DNA of 64,000 bases from Dehalogenimonas sp. WBC-2 (GTDB lineage Bacteria > Chloroflexota > Dehalococcoidia > Dehalococcoidales > Dehalococcoidaceae): the NCBI GenBank assembly GCA_001005265.1, contig CP011392.1:1175902-1239901 (forward strand). The letters are read 5' to 3'. Under the pieces are notes generated by a model. That model was not told the DNA's origin and made no database searches. It was given only the letters and a program-made list of their open reading frames with translations. Both the position numbers and the translations under genes were made by a program. Positions 1-9,849 of the stretch are shown piece by piece; within the stretch, counting starts at the first letter, position 1; the number at the start of each line of letters is the position of its first letter.

Positions 1-247
1 AGACTTGGATGCCTATATCACCAGCACTCAGCGTTATGTTACCGGTACAGTCCGGCTCAAACTGGAGCGCGGCAGTTTCCGGGTGGTAGGACGCAAATCT
101 GCCTATTCTCTTTATAACCATGGTCTGGCCACCTACGAAACTGGCGACCAGTTTGACGCCTCGGCTGCAGTGGGCTTCATCAAGTTGTGGGGATTGCCGG
201 TAAGAACACAGGCAAGAGCCCAGTTCCTGAGGCAAAAGGATAAGTAG
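1..247 (+). CDS. argG: Argininosuccinate synthase, C-terminal end (partial)
   Basis: This is the last 81 or so codons of argininosuccinate synthase, which joins citrulline and aspartate with ATP to form argininosuccinate. The frame is open from the window edge. The visible end ([20 protein letters not shown], then the [13 protein letters not shown] stretch) is the typical ArgG tail that contributes to tetramer packing. The ATP- and citrulline-binding regions lie outside the window. argH follows 39 nt later on the same strand, the usual pairing of the last two arginine-biosynthesis steps. Confidence 0.93.
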   Translation, partial: DLDAYITSTQRYVTGTVRLKLERGSFRVVGRKSAYSLYNHGLATYETGDQFDASAAVGFIKLWGLPVRTQARAQFLRQKDK

Positions 248-286
248 TATGTGTAATAAGTTGGCGTTTGAGGATAAAATAGGCAC

Positions 287-1654
287 ATGAGTCACGTCCG
301 AAGCCGATTCAATAAACCCGCCGATGATTTGGTGATCAAATACACCACCTCTTTGCCTTTTGACCAGCGGCTTTACCGTGAAGATATCCGCGGGTCATTG
401 GTTCACGCCAAAATGCTGGCTAAACAAGGCATTATCCCGGTAGCAGACGCGGAAAACATCACCAAAGGTCTTCTGGAGATCGAAAACGAGATTGAGACTG
501 GCAAATTCGACTTCAAACCAGAAATGGAAGATATCCACATGGCTGTCGAAGCGCGGCTCAAAGAAAAGATCGGAGAGGCGGCGGGGCGGTTGCACACGGC
601 GCGATCACGAAACGACCAGGTATCTACTGATTTACGGCTTTATCTGAAAGATATCATCACCGAAACCAACGTATCGATCAAAGAATTACAGACCGAATTT
701 ATTGGTCTGTGTGAGAAACATATCGATGTCGCCCTGCCGGGCTACACCCACCTTCAGCCCGCCCAGCCGGTACTCCTGGCTCATCACTATTTGGCCTATT
801 TTGAAATGCTGGAGCGTGATAAAGCACGCTTCCTCGACTGCCTCAAGCGCACCGATGTCCTGCCGCTGGGCAGCGGAGCTTTGGCTGGCGTGGCTTATAA
901 CATTGATCGCGAATTCGTGGCAAGAGAGCTTGGATTCCGGTTGGCAAGCAGCAACAGCCTGGACGCCGTATCAGACCGGGATTTTGTTATAGAATACCTG
1001 TCCGCGGCGTCAATAACCATGATGCACCTGTCACGTCTGGCTGAAGAACTGATCCTGTGGAGCAGCGCCGAATTTGGTTTCATTGAGATTGACGATGCTT
1101 ATGCCACCGGCTCATCCATCATGCCGCAGAAGAAAAATCCGGATGTGGCCGAACTGGGGCGCGGCAAGACAGGCCGGGTCTATGGACATCTTATCAGCCT
1201 GTTAACCACGTTGAAGGGGTTACCGCTGGCCTACAACCGCGATCTTCAAGAGGATAAAGAAGGCCTCTTTGACACTGTGGATACACTCATTCTTTCGCTC
1301 AGGGTATTTACCGGCATGATGCAGACGCTTAAGATCAGACCAGAAAGAATGCTCCAATCGGTTGACCGCAGTTATTTATTAGCCACCGACCTGGCCGATT
1401 ATCTGGTAAAAAAGGGCGAAACCTTTCGTAATGCCCACGGCATTATCGGACGGCTGGTAAGCCAGTGCGCCAAAGAACGCCGAACCTTCCCGGAAATGAC
1501 TCTTGAGGAGTACCGGCAGTTTTCACCGCTATTCGGGCAGGATGTCCTTGAAATCACCATCGCCACCTCAATAGACTCCCGGAACAATCAGGGCGGTACC
1601 GCCCGAAAACAGGTTGAAAAAGCATTAGCTACCGCAAAGGAACTTCTACGGTAG
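287..1654 (+). CDS. argH: Argininosuccinate lyase
   Basis: Full-length 455-residue member of the fumarase/aspartase superfamily. It splits argininosuccinate into arginine and fumarate. The family signature GSSIMPQKKNPDVAE, with the catalytic serine loop, is present near residue 280, and the substrate-binding TARSRNDQV motif lies near residue 105. No strong Shine-Dalgarno precedes the ATG. A TAAAAT hexamer at 275-280 ends 6 nt before it, so an internal leaderless promoter is possible in addition to read-through from argG; no good -35 is visible. Confidence 0.97.
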   Translation: MSHVRSRFNKPADDLVIKYTTSLPFDQRLYREDIRGSLVHAKMLAKQGIIPVADAENITKGLLEIENEIETGKFDFKPEMEDIHMAVEARLKEKIGEAAGRLHTARSRNDQVSTDLRLYLKDIITETNVSIKELQTEFIGLCEKHIDVALPGYTHLQPAQPVLLAHHYLAYFEMLERDKARFLDCLKRTDVLPLGSGALAGVAYNIDREFVARELGFRLASSNSLDAVSDRDFVIEYLSAASITMMHLSRLAEELILWSSAEFGFIEIDDAYATGSSIMPQKKNPDVAELGRGKTGRVYGHLISLLTTLKGLPLAYNRDLQEDKEGLFDTVDTLILSLRVFTGMMQTLKIRPERMLQSVDRSYLLATDLADYLVKKGETFRNAHGIIGRLVSQCAKERRTFPEMTLEEYRQFSPLFGQDVLEITIATSIDSRNNQGGTARKQVEKALATAKELLR

Positions 1655-1680
1655 CTAATTAAACCCGATACTGATAGACG

Positions 1681-1866
1681 TTAGGCCGCAGCGGTGCGGG
1701 ACAGGGTGCGCAAGCAGCGGGTGCACAGAGAAAGCCGGGTGGATTTCCCGTTTAATAATACACGCGCCGGATGGCAATTTGGCTCGAAGCGACGATTGGT
1801 GCGCCTTTTGGAATGGCTGACATTATGCCCAAACATGGCCGTTTTACCGCAATAATCACATTTCAT
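1681..1866 (-). CDS. rpmB: 50S ribosomal protein L28
   Basis: A 61-residue basic protein beginning MKCDYCGKTAMFGHNVSHS, the recognisable L28 N-terminus. CDYC near the start and CTRC near the end suggest the zinc-binding (C+) form. It is monocistronic, with its end only 27 nt from the convergent argH end. The intergenic region 1867-2003 must hold the promoters for rpmB and for the divergent fakA-like gene, and is AT-rich with TATATT-like hexamers on both strands. Confidence 0.95.
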   Translation of the reverse strand: MKCDYCGKTAMFGHNVSHSKRRTNRRFEPNCHPARVLLNGKSTRLSLCTRCLRTLSRTAAA

Positions 1867-2003
1867 GGCCTGGGGTGGAGCTCCTTTGACTATTCATTCA
1901 ACGATAATATACAATCCGTTTGTAGAATATAACATATAAGCCCCTTGGTGACAAATTAACAAACTACAGTGCCGGCACCCGGCGCTCTTATGAGGTGTAA
2001 ATT

Positions 2004-3635
2004 ATGGCTGTCCAAACCACTATGACCGGACAGGAAATGCGCGATATGCTGGCCGCAGCAGCTGCGTGGCTGGAGAAAAGTGCTTCGGACATTGATGCCC
2101 TTAACGTTTTCCCGGTTCCTGACGGTGACTGCGGCACCAATATGCTGCTGACCCTGCGCTCCGCAGTCGACGAATCCCAGCGGGTAGCCAATAACAATAT
2201 TGGGTCTATCAGCAACGCCGTCGCCAAAGGTGCCCTCATGGGGGCTCGCGGCAATTCCGGGGTAATATCATCCCAAATATGGCGCGGCGTAGCGCAGGTG
2301 TTTAAAGATAAAGAGACAGTCAACGCCACCGACTGGGCTGATGCTTGGGAGCAGGCAGTGGAGACGGCCTACAAAGGTCTCTCAAACCCTGTTGAAGGCA
2401 CTATCCTGACAGTGCTCAAAGATGTCGCCGCTGCGGCACGGACTGCCGCTGAAAACAATACCTCTATCCCGGAACAGGTTGAATCTGCCATGAACGCTGC
2501 CTGTGATTCGGTGGCGCGCACCCCAAATCTGCTGCATACCTTGCGTGAAGCCGGTGTGGTAGATGCTGGCGGACAAGGTCTATTCACCATCCTTGAGGGC
2601 ATGCTGCACTACCTGCGCGGCGAAACAGAACAGATGCAGTTTAAAAAATCACGCGTCATTTCCAGTTCAGTACCACTAGCAGCCAAATCGGTACGATTAT
2701 CACCAAACGATGAGGAACCATTTGGTTATTGCACTGAGTTTCTGTTAAAGGGAGAAAACCTGGATCTGGAAAAAATACGGTCGCGTCTGAAGCGCAAAGG
2801 AGAATCCCTGATCGTCGTCGGCGATAACAGCACCATCAGGGTTCATATTCACGCCATTTCGCCTGGTCGAGTCATCAACTTCGCCACCCGGCTGGGCACC
2901 GTCCACAAAGTCAGTATCCGCAATATGGACGAACAGCACGAAGATTTTCTGGCGTTGCAAAAGACCAGCCAGCCCACCATGGATATAGCCATTGTCGCCA
3001 TTGTGGCAGGAGATGGTTTTGCCGATGTTTTCTGTTCACTCGGCGCCGCCGCTACTATCCCCGGCGGTCAGACTATGAACCCGTCAACCAAGGACATTTT
3101 GCAAGCTGTTGAAAGCACCGCCTCGGATAAAATTATCATCCTGCCCAACAATAAAAATATCATCCCCGCTGCCGAACAGGTCAAGCACCTGACCTCTAAA
3201 ACCATAAGCGTAGTAACCACTGAGACCCTGCCGCAGGGAGTGGCCGCCCTACTGGCTTTTGACTATGAGGCTGACCTTGAGGCTAATGTCCAACGCATGA
3301 CTGCTGCCGCTGAAGGCGCCCGCTCTATTGAGATTACTCACGCTGTCCGCGATACCAAGATTAACGGTCTGGTCATTAAAAAGAACCAGGCAATCGGTCT
3401 CTTAGACGGGCACCTGGCAGCAGTGAACGAGCTTTCTGAAGATGTTCTTTGCGATCTTCTGGCCAAAACAGACCTTTCCAAAATTGAGGTCATGACCCTT
3501 TACTTCGGCGCTGAGGTCACAGAAGAAGGCGCTATCAAGCTAGCTGAGAGTCTAAGGGGGAAATATCCCGCCATCCAGGTGGAAGTGGTCTGCGGCGGTC
3601 AGCCTCATTATGATTATATTGTTTCACTGGAATAG
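2004..3635 (+). CDS. DAK2/DhaL-domain fatty acid kinase subunit FakA-like
   Basis: This 543-residue protein has an N-terminal DhaL-type nucleotide-binding domain (about residues 1-200) with DGDCGTNM and GARGNSGVI Mg-ATP motifs, then the middle and C-terminal domains of the FakA/YloV family. FakA phosphorylates fatty acids presented by a FakB (DegV) carrier, giving acyl-phosphates for phospholipid synthesis. Two DegV genes follow at once, which makes the FakA assignment stronger than a generic dihydroxyacetone kinase. A Shine-Dalgarno GAGGTG lies 5-6 nt before the ATG. Confidence 0.88.
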   Translation: MAVQTTMTGQEMRDMLAAAAAWLEKSASDIDALNVFPVPDGDCGTNMLLTLRSAVDESQRVANNNIGSISNAVAKGALMGARGNSGVISSQIWRGVAQVFKDKETVNATDWADAWEQAVETAYKGLSNPVEGTILTVLKDVAAAARTAAENNTSIPEQVESAMNAACDSVARTPNLLHTLREAGVVDAGGQGLFTILEGMLHYLRGETEQMQFKKSRVISSSVPLAAKSVRLSPNDEEPFGYCTEFLLKGENLDLEKIRSRLKRKGESLIVVGDNSTIRVHIHAISPGRVINFATRLGTVHKVSIRNMDEQHEDFLALQKTSQPTMDIAIVAIVAGDGFADVFCSLGAAATIPGGQTMNPSTKDILQAVESTASDKIIILPNNKNIIPAAEQVKHLTSKTISVVTTETLPQGVAALLAFDYEADLEANVQRMTAAAEGARSIEITHAVRDTKINGLVIKKNQAIGLLDGHLAAVNELSEDVLCDLLAKTDLSKIEVMTLYFGAEVTEEGAIKLAESLRGKYPAIQVEVVCGGQPHYDYIVSLE

Positions 3636-3680
3636 CCGGAAATCCGGTGTTAAAGTTACAAAAGAAAGGGGACGCCAACA

Positions 3681-4520
3681 GTGTTGAAAATAATCACTGA
3701 TTCAACGTCAGACCTGACACCGGCGCTGGCCAAAGAGTTTGATATCAGCGTCGTTCCGCTAACCGTGTCATTCGGTCGTGAATCCTTTCTTGACCGTGTA
3801 GATATATCCACCGATGAATTTTACCACCGCCTTAGTACTCAGGATATTTTCCCAACCACTACCCAGCCTTCACCCAATGCTTTCTTAAATGTTTTTAAAA
3901 AACTCTCGCGGGAGACGGATGAAATTCTGGTCATCACCATATCAAAAAGACTTTCCGGCACTTTTGACTCCGCTCTATCATCAGTGCCTTTACTGGAAAA
4001 GCCCGGTTGCCGCATTGAAGTAGTAAACTCCGGGACAACCGCCGCCGCCCTGGGACTTTTGGTAATCTGGGCATCCAAACAGGCAACTAGCGGAATGCCT
4101 CTTGATGAGCTGAAAAAAGCCGTGGAAGACCGTGCCCCTGACAGCAAACCGGTCATGGCATTTGACACCTTGAAATACCTGGCCAAAGGGGGACGCATCG
4201 GTAGAGCACAAGGTCTGGCAGGCTCTCTGCTATCCATTAAACCGGTGCTGACTATCAGAGACGGAGAGGTGGCACCTCTGACGCGGGTGCGCTCCATGGC
4301 TGGTGGTATAGACGTTCTCTATAACTTTGCCGCTTCTCATAAAAATATTGACGAAATGGCAGTAGAACACGCTACAACACCGGATCTGGCCGATGCCTTG
4401 GTGGAGAGACTGGGCGCTATTTATCCTCAAGAAAAGATATACCGCACCACCGTTAGTCCGGTTCTTGGCGCCTACATGGGGCCGAGCGTGCTATCGGTAT
4501 CGGTGTTGGGAAAAAGTTAA
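3681..4520 (+). CDS. DegV family fatty-acid-binding protein (FakB-like), copy 1
   Basis: A 279-residue DegV protein. The ITDSTSDL start, TTQPSP segment and SGTFDSA loop are the conserved fatty-acid head-group and backbone-binding elements of DegV/FakB. It would present free fatty acid to the FakA-like kinase encoded 45 nt upstream. The start is GTG or the adjacent TTG (MKIITDSTSD); both fit the AAAGGGG ribosome site. It is a tandem paralogue of the next gene. Confidence 0.9.
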   Translation: MLKIITDSTSDLTPALAKEFDISVVPLTVSFGRESFLDRVDISTDEFYHRLSTQDIFPTTTQPSPNAFLNVFKKLSRETDEILVITISKRLSGTFDSALSSVPLLEKPGCRIEVVNSGTTAAALGLLVIWASKQATSGMPLDELKKAVEDRAPDSKPVMAFDTLKYLAKGGRIGRAQGLAGSLLSIKPVLTIRDGEVAPLTRVRSMAGGIDVLYNFAASHKNIDEMAVEHATTPDLADALVERLGAIYPQEKIYRTTVSPVLGAYMGPSVLSVSVLGKS

Positions 4521-4555
4521 GACGCACCTTCAATATTTGGCTCTGAGGCTGATAG

Positions 4556-5410
4556 ATGCCTATAAGAATCGTCACTGACTCAACAGCAGATATATCCACA
4601 GAAATTGTAGAGAAACTTGGTATTACAGTAGTCCCGGTTTATGTGCGTTTTGGCAATGATGTTTTCCGTGATGGTGTAGATATTTGCCAGGATGCGGTAT
4701 ATCAAAGGATGCTAGCCGAAAACTCCATCCCAACCACGTCTCAACCTACTCCGGCCGACTTCAGTAATACCTACAGCGAGTTATTGAAAGCTGAAGGCGA
4801 TATTGTATCAATACACCTGTCCTGCAAGCTATCCGGCACGTATAATTCAGCCCAGACTGGTCGCGACCTGACAACAGCCAAAAATCGTGTCACCGTACTT
4901 GACTCTATGTCTCTTTCCATGGGACTTGGTCTGAGTGTGATTACCGCTGCCAGACTTGCTCAGGCTGGTGCAAACTTAGAATCTATTATTAATTCAGTCA
5001 AGGAAACTCCATCGGTTACTCGAATAGTAGCTGTATTTGACACCCTGAAATACGTCCTCCGCAGCGGACGACTGGGCGCCGCCAAAGCTTTGATCGGCGG
5101 TATCCTGAACGTCAAACCAATGATTACTTTAAGGGATGGCACCTTCTGGCCGGTCGGTATCGCCCGTACCCGCTCCAAAGCCCTGGATAGCCTTGTTGAA
5201 ATGGTCAAAAAGTCTTCTCATATTGAAGACATTGCCATTGTTTACGCTACCACCCTTGATGAGGCTTTGTCACTTAAGAAGCAGTTGTCATCATATGTTG
5301 ATGCCGGCCGTCTTTATGTCTCATGTCTAGGCCCGGCTCTAGGCGCCCACGGTGGACCAGGCACCATCATTGTAGCGCTGAGACAAAGAATGTTACCGGC
5401 AACCGTCTGA
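4556..5410 (+). CDS. DegV family fatty-acid-binding protein (FakB-like), copy 2
   Basis: A second DegV protein of 284 residues that keeps RIVTDSTADI, TTSQPTP and SGTYNSA. It is clearly diverged from copy 1, so the two carriers may prefer different acyl chains, as the paired FakB proteins of Firmicutes do. It starts 35 nt after copy 1, with GAGG 8-9 nt before the ATG. The three-gene block therefore reads kinase, carrier, carrier. No acyltransferase such as plsX/plsY is adjacent; plsC lies at 33.1 kb. Confidence 0.9.
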   Translation: MPIRIVTDSTADISTEIVEKLGITVVPVYVRFGNDVFRDGVDICQDAVYQRMLAENSIPTTSQPTPADFSNTYSELLKAEGDIVSIHLSCKLSGTYNSAQTGRDLTTAKNRVTVLDSMSLSMGLGLSVITAARLAQAGANLESIINSVKETPSVTRIVAVFDTLKYVLRSGRLGAAKALIGGILNVKPMITLRDGTFWPVGIARTRSKALDSLVEMVKKSSHIEDIAIVYATTLDEALSLKKQLSSYVDAGRLYVSCLGPALGAHGGPGTIIVALRQRMLPATV

Positions 5411-5482
5411 GTTCTCTTAATACCAGTTGTCGGCATCACCTTACGTAGAACCGGTATGTGGTAGGATACTTCAGATTTGGGT

Positions 5483-5488
5483 TATAAT
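5483..5488 (+). promoter_or_regulatory. TATAAT -10 box, leaderless start of recG
   Basis: A perfect TATAAT ends 7 nt before an in-frame GTG at 5496. No Shine-Dalgarno is present, and no convincing -35 is seen 17 bp upstream. Confidence 0.55.
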
Positions 5489-5495
5489 CCAGCCA

Positions 5496-7988
5496 GTGCT
5501 TGCACCAATAGATAAACTCCATGCTGTCTTAGCTTTAGAACGCCAAAAGGCTTATGGGAACACCGCCGTTATTGGCGGATTGGATCGTTTTCTATCTAAT
5601 TGGGCCATTGAGGCAGCCGCTGATATTTCCAACCGTGTCGCCCTGACCAAATTCAAAAAATACTTCAGCGGCTTCAACTATGGCTCTAAAAGCATTCCTG
5701 AACGCGTCGCAGCCATCGAAGACCTGTTAAGATTCATGGAAACGTTCCATCAACCGGTCTCACCTATGGTGGCTGAAGCCCAGGTAATACCATATTCGAC
5801 AGGAAATACTCCCGTAACAGCAAAAGTACCAGGAAGGAAAGGGAGCGTTGCCGCCATCCCAACTCCAATCCCTTCGCCGGCATCGTTTGACCTCCCCGTC
5901 ACTTCCCTCAAAGGGGTCAGTGACGCTATTGCCGCCAAGCTCAATAAACTTGGCATCACCTGCGTCAGAGACCTGTTGCATCATTTCCCAGCCCGGCATC
6001 TTGATTACTCCAGAATGGCAAAAATCTCCAGTCTGAGCCCCGGCCCGGAGCAAACTATTGTTGCCAACCTTTGGGAAGTCCGTCTCACTACTCCCGGCGG
6101 ACATCGCTCCACCGAGGCGGTACTGGGTGATGAGACTGGCAATATACGGGCATTGTGGTTCAATAATCCCTATCTGGTGCGGCAACTGCATACTGGAGAA
6201 CAATTAGTGATTTCCGGTAAAGTGACTCTATTCAAAGGTACGCTGGTCTTTGAATCACCCGCCTGGGAGAAATTAGAGGATAAGGAACTGGTGCACACCG
6301 GACGTCTGGTACCGGTCTATCCTTTGACTGCCGGCTTGTATCCCCGCGCCGTGCGCAAGCTGATGAAAGAAGTAGTGGTCGGTTTCAGTCCGGCGCTGAT
6401 TGAATATCTTCCTGATGATATTCTCAAGCGGCGCAACCTGATCGGTTTCTCACAGGCTATCGCCCAAGCCCATTTCCCAGCCGATGATACTATGAAGGAC
6501 GCCTCCCGTGTACGCTTGGCATTTGATGAACTATTCTTCCTACAACTAGGCGTGCTGGCGCGCAAGCGCGCCTGGCAGTCTTCTCAACCTGGAGTACCGA
6601 TCCCGATTGACACGGCTCTACTTGATAAATTCATCCGGTCGCTGCCTTTCCAACTTACACACGCCCAAAAAAAATCACTCAGTGATATCCTGAGTGATAT
6701 GAGTCGACCTGAAGCCATGAGCCGTCTGCTGCAAGGTGAGGTTGGCTCCGGGAAAACTGTGGTAGCCACCGCCGCCACCCTTATGTCAATTGCCGCCGGT
6801 TTCCAATCCGCTTTTATGGCTCCAACGGAAATCCTGGCCGAGCAACATTTCCGCTCTGTCATCCAGATGTTGGAATTATTGGCTACTGAAAAACAGTCCG
6901 GCGACAACTCTATTAGCTTCTTGGGTATCCTGCCTGAACGGCCGCTCACTGTTGCCCTGCTCATTGGCGACACAAAAGAGTCCACCAAATCGTTAACCCG
7001 CAACCGCCTGAAAAGCGGTGAGATTGATCTTATCATCGGCACCCACGCTCTCATCCAGAAGGACATGAAATATAAAAGCCTGGGGATGGCTGTAATTGAT
7101 GAACAGCACCGCTTCGGTGTAGAACAGCGGCAAAGCCTGAGGCAAAAAGGTACCAATCCGCATATTCTGGTGATGACAGCAACGCCGATACCCCGGACAC
7201 TGGCCTTGACCCTGTACGGCGACCTGGACCTATCGGTCATAAATGAGTTGCCACCCGGCCGTCAGACTATCAAGACCAGATGGCTTAAACCGGAGCAGCG
7301 CAGTAGCGCCTATGCCTTCATAAAAAAACAAGTTGATTTAAAACAGCAGGCATTTATCATCTGCCCTCTGGTTGAGGAATCAGAAGCCATCCAGGCCAAA
7401 GCGGCGACTGCTGAATATGAGACATTGAAACTGGAAATTTTCCCGCAGTACCGGCTCGGGCTGCTGCACGGACGGATGAATGCCAAAGAGAAAGAGTCGG
7501 TGATGGCAGCATTTAGTGCCGGGAAGCTGGATATTCTGGTGTCCACACCGGTTATTGAGGTCGGAATTGATGTACCGAACGCCACGGTAATGCTGATTGA
7601 ATCCGCCGACCGTTTCGGTCTGTCACAATTGCATCAGTTCCGGGGGCGGGTGGGGCGGGGTAAAGAACAAAGTTACTGTATGTTACTGGCAGAAAATCCC
7701 TCCGAGATCGCCAACACCCGTCTTTCAGTCATTGAAAATACCCAGGATGGCTTCATCCTGGCCGAAGAAGACCTTAAACTCCGCGGCCCCGGTGAGTTTT
7801 TCGGTACAAGGCAATCCGGCCTGCCTGACCTTAAAATGGCCCGGCTGTCAGATGTGCCGATACTGGAGATGGCGCGTGATGAGGCCACCCGGTTATTTGA
7901 TGACGATCCTAAATTAAAAAAGCCGGAGCACCGGGCGCTGTATCAGGAACTTATCCGCGTCTGGCCACAAACGGGAGAGTGGAGCTAA
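5496..7988 (+). CDS. recG: ATP-dependent DNA helicase RecG
   Basis: RecG remodels stalled replication forks and Holliday junctions. Seen here are the wedge OB-fold (about residues 190-290), Walker A GEVGSGKT, the DEQH box, TATPIPRT, and the C-terminal helicase domain with the GRVGRG motif. I start it at GTG 5496 because TATAAT at 5483-5488 sits just upstream; the frame stays open back to 5427, but that part would lie across the promoter. At about 830 residues it is longer than E. coli RecG (693), because of roughly 140 extra N-terminal residues seen in some Chloroflexota relatives. Confidence 0.95.
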   Translation: MLAPIDKLHAVLALERQKAYGNTAVIGGLDRFLSNWAIEAAADISNRVALTKFKKYFSGFNYGSKSIPERVAAIEDLLRFMETFHQPVSPMVAEAQVIPYSTGNTPVTAKVPGRKGSVAAIPTPIPSPASFDLPVTSLKGVSDAIAAKLNKLGITCVRDLLHHFPARHLDYSRMAKISSLSPGPEQTIVANLWEVRLTTPGGHRSTEAVLGDETGNIRALWFNNPYLVRQLHTGEQLVISGKVTLFKGTLVFESPAWEKLEDKELVHTGRLVPVYPLTAGLYPRAVRKLMKEVVVGFSPALIEYLPDDILKRRNLIGFSQAIAQAHFPADDTMKDASRVRLAFDELFFLQLGVLARKRAWQSSQPGVPIPIDTALLDKFIRSLPFQLTHAQKKSLSDILSDMSRPEAMSRLLQGEVGSGKTVVATAATLMSIAAGFQSAFMAPTEILAEQHFRSVIQMLELLATEKQSGDNSISFLGILPERPLTVALLIGDTKESTKSLTRNRLKSGEIDLIIGTHALIQKDMKYKSLGMAVIDEQHRFGVEQRQSLRQKGTNPHILVMTATPIPRTLALTLYGDLDLSVINELPPGRQTIKTRWLKPEQRSSAYAFIKKQVDLKQQAFIICPLVEESEAIQAKAATAEYETLKLEIFPQYRLGLLHGRMNAKEKESVMAAFSAGKLDILVSTPVIEVGIDVPNATVMLIESADRFGLSQLHQFRGRVGRGKEQSYCMLLAENPSEIANTRLSVIENTQDGFILAEEDLKLRGPGEFFGTRQSGLPDLKMARLSDVPILEMARDEATRLFDDDPKLKKPEHRALYQELIRVWPQTGEWS

Positions 7989-8102
7989 CCTATGTCCCGC
8001 CAGCTCTGAATTAGCGCCAGTATGGAATAATGATACTATTAAATCCAATCTCTGTGTTATAATCGTGGTCTGTTTTATGGATACTAATCTGGAGCACAAA
8101 TC

Positions 8103-9776
8103 TTGAACGGAATTCTGGCAGTTAAAAAGCTGATTGTTGACTTACTATTAAAAGCAGCCGCTCAGGCGCAAGAGAGCGGTAAACTCCCGGCGGTCAGCCT
8201 GCCCCCTGTTATTGTAGAGCACCCCCAAAATACATCCCACGGCGACTACGCCGCCTCTCTGCCACTCAAAATGGCACGCTCAACCGGTATGAAACCGCTG
8301 GATATCGCTTCTGTTATTATCGAATTCATTCCACAGACACCGGAAATCAAGAGCGTTACCATCGCGCCGCCTGGTTTTATCAATTTCACTCTGTCGGACG
8401 ACTGGATCACCGAGCAGGTAGAGTCAATCATCAGTTCCGGTGAATGCTACGGCAATATTGACGTCGGTGCCGGGCAAAAGGTTCAAATAGAGTACGTCTC
8501 AGCCAATCCTACCGGCCCCATACATGTCGGTCACGGACGAGGCGCCGTGTTGGGTAGCGCGCTGGCAACAGCGCTAAAGGCGGCGGGTTTTGAAGTCCAG
8601 CAGGAATATTATGTAAATGACGCTGGCAACCAGGTACTTTCCTTTAAGCGTTCTTTGCGCGTCCGCTACCTGCAGCAACTGGGCATGGATATTGAAATGC
8701 CGAGTGAAGGTTATTTCGGCCATTACATGGTCGATCTGGCTCGTGAGATAATCGACGAAGAAGGCCACCGCTTTCAGGATATGCCGGAAACTGAGGCGCT
8801 GGAACAGCTTGGATTAGTCGGCCTTAAAAAAATGCTCAGTGTCATTAAGGATGATCTGGCCGGACTTGGCGTTACTTTTGACCGCTGGTTTTCAGAGCAA
8901 AGCCTTTACGATAGCGGCGAATACGATGCTGTCATTAAGATGTTGCAACAAGCCGGTTATGTCGCAGAAAAAGAGGGCGCTACCTGGTTCACCTCTAGCG
9001 CGCTTGGCGAAAGCAAGGATAATGTCATCGTCCGCAGTGACGGTACGCCTACCTATTTTGCCTCAGACATCGCTTATCATTACGATAAATTCGTCCACCG
9101 CGGTTTTAACCTCGGCATCAATATTTGGGGCGCTGACCATCAGGGTCATGTCTCCCGTATGAAATCAGTGCTTCAAGCACTCGGTATAGACCCTGGCCGC
9201 CTGCACATCATTATCTCTCAATTGGTCACTCTGCGCCGTGGCGAGGAGTTAGTCCGGTTGTCCAAGCGCACCGGCGAGATCATCACCCTCAGGGAAGTCC
9301 TTGATGAGGTCGGCCCCGACGCCTGCCGCTTCAACTTCCTGGCCCGCAGCGCTGATTCACAGATGGATTTTGATTTGGAATTGGCAAAACAACAATCAGC
9401 TGAAAACCCGGTATATTATGTCCAGTACGCCCATGCCCGTATCTGCTCCATCATTGGCCTGGCCCGCGACCGGCAGATTGACTATATAGATGGTGATGTA
9501 ACCAAACTTGTCGAACCGGCAGAGTTGGAACTTTTACGCAAAATGTTGCTGTTGCCCGAGATCATCGCCCAGGTCTCCGACACCATGGAACCGCATCACA
9601 TCGCTTATTACGCCCAGGTTTTAGCCACCGCATTCCACGCCTTCTATAAAGATTGCCGCGTGGTTTCGGATAATGAGTGCCTTAGCCGCGCACGGCTTAA
9701 ATTGATGATGGCAGCACGTGCTGTTCTGGCTCGTACCCTTCACCTGATGGGTATGTCAGCACCCGAAAGCATGTAG
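8103..9776 (+). CDS. argS: Arginyl-tRNA synthetase
   Basis: Class I synthetase of 557 residues that charges tRNA-Arg. The HIGH-type motif is HVGH within SANPTGPIHVGHGRG, and the KMSKS equivalent is LSKRTG, as usual for ArgRS. The C-terminal DALR anticodon-binding domain covers about residues 440-557. It starts at TTG with GGAG about 8 nt upstream. An extended -10 (TGtTATAAT, 8051-8059) about 45 nt before the start is a good promoter, so this gene has a normal 5' leader, unlike recG before it. Confidence 0.97.
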   Translation: MNGILAVKKLIVDLLLKAAAQAQESGKLPAVSLPPVIVEHPQNTSHGDYAASLPLKMARSTGMKPLDIASVIIEFIPQTPEIKSVTIAPPGFINFTLSDDWITEQVESIISSGECYGNIDVGAGQKVQIEYVSANPTGPIHVGHGRGAVLGSALATALKAAGFEVQQEYYVNDAGNQVLSFKRSLRVRYLQQLGMDIEMPSEGYFGHYMVDLAREIIDEEGHRFQDMPETEALEQLGLVGLKKMLSVIKDDLAGLGVTFDRWFSEQSLYDSGEYDAVIKMLQQAGYVAEKEGATWFTSSALGESKDNVIVRSDGTPTYFASDIAYHYDKFVHRGFNLGINIWGADHQGHVSRMKSVLQALGIDPGRLHIIISQLVTLRRGEELVRLSKRTGEIITLREVLDEVGPDACRFNFLARSADSQMDFDLELAKQQSAENPVYYVQYAHARICSIIGLARDRQIDYIDGDVTKLVEPAELELLRKMLLLPEIIAQVSDTMEPHHIAYYAQVLATAFHAFYKDCRVVSDNECLSRARLKLMMAARAVLARTLHLMGMSAPESM

Positions 9777-9799
9777 CGCCAACCCAACAAATTTGACTG

Positions 9800-9835
9800 A
9801 GAGAAAAGGGCTGGCTTGCGCCAGCCCTTTTCTCT
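9800..9835. terminator. Bidirectional terminator between argS and the RND gene
   Basis: A perfect 16-bp stem (9800-9815 with 9820-9835) has a TTGC loop. The arms carry A and T runs, so the hairpin can stop the convergent transcripts from both sides. Confidence 0.85.
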
Positions 9836-9849
9836 ATCGCCCGGTTTAA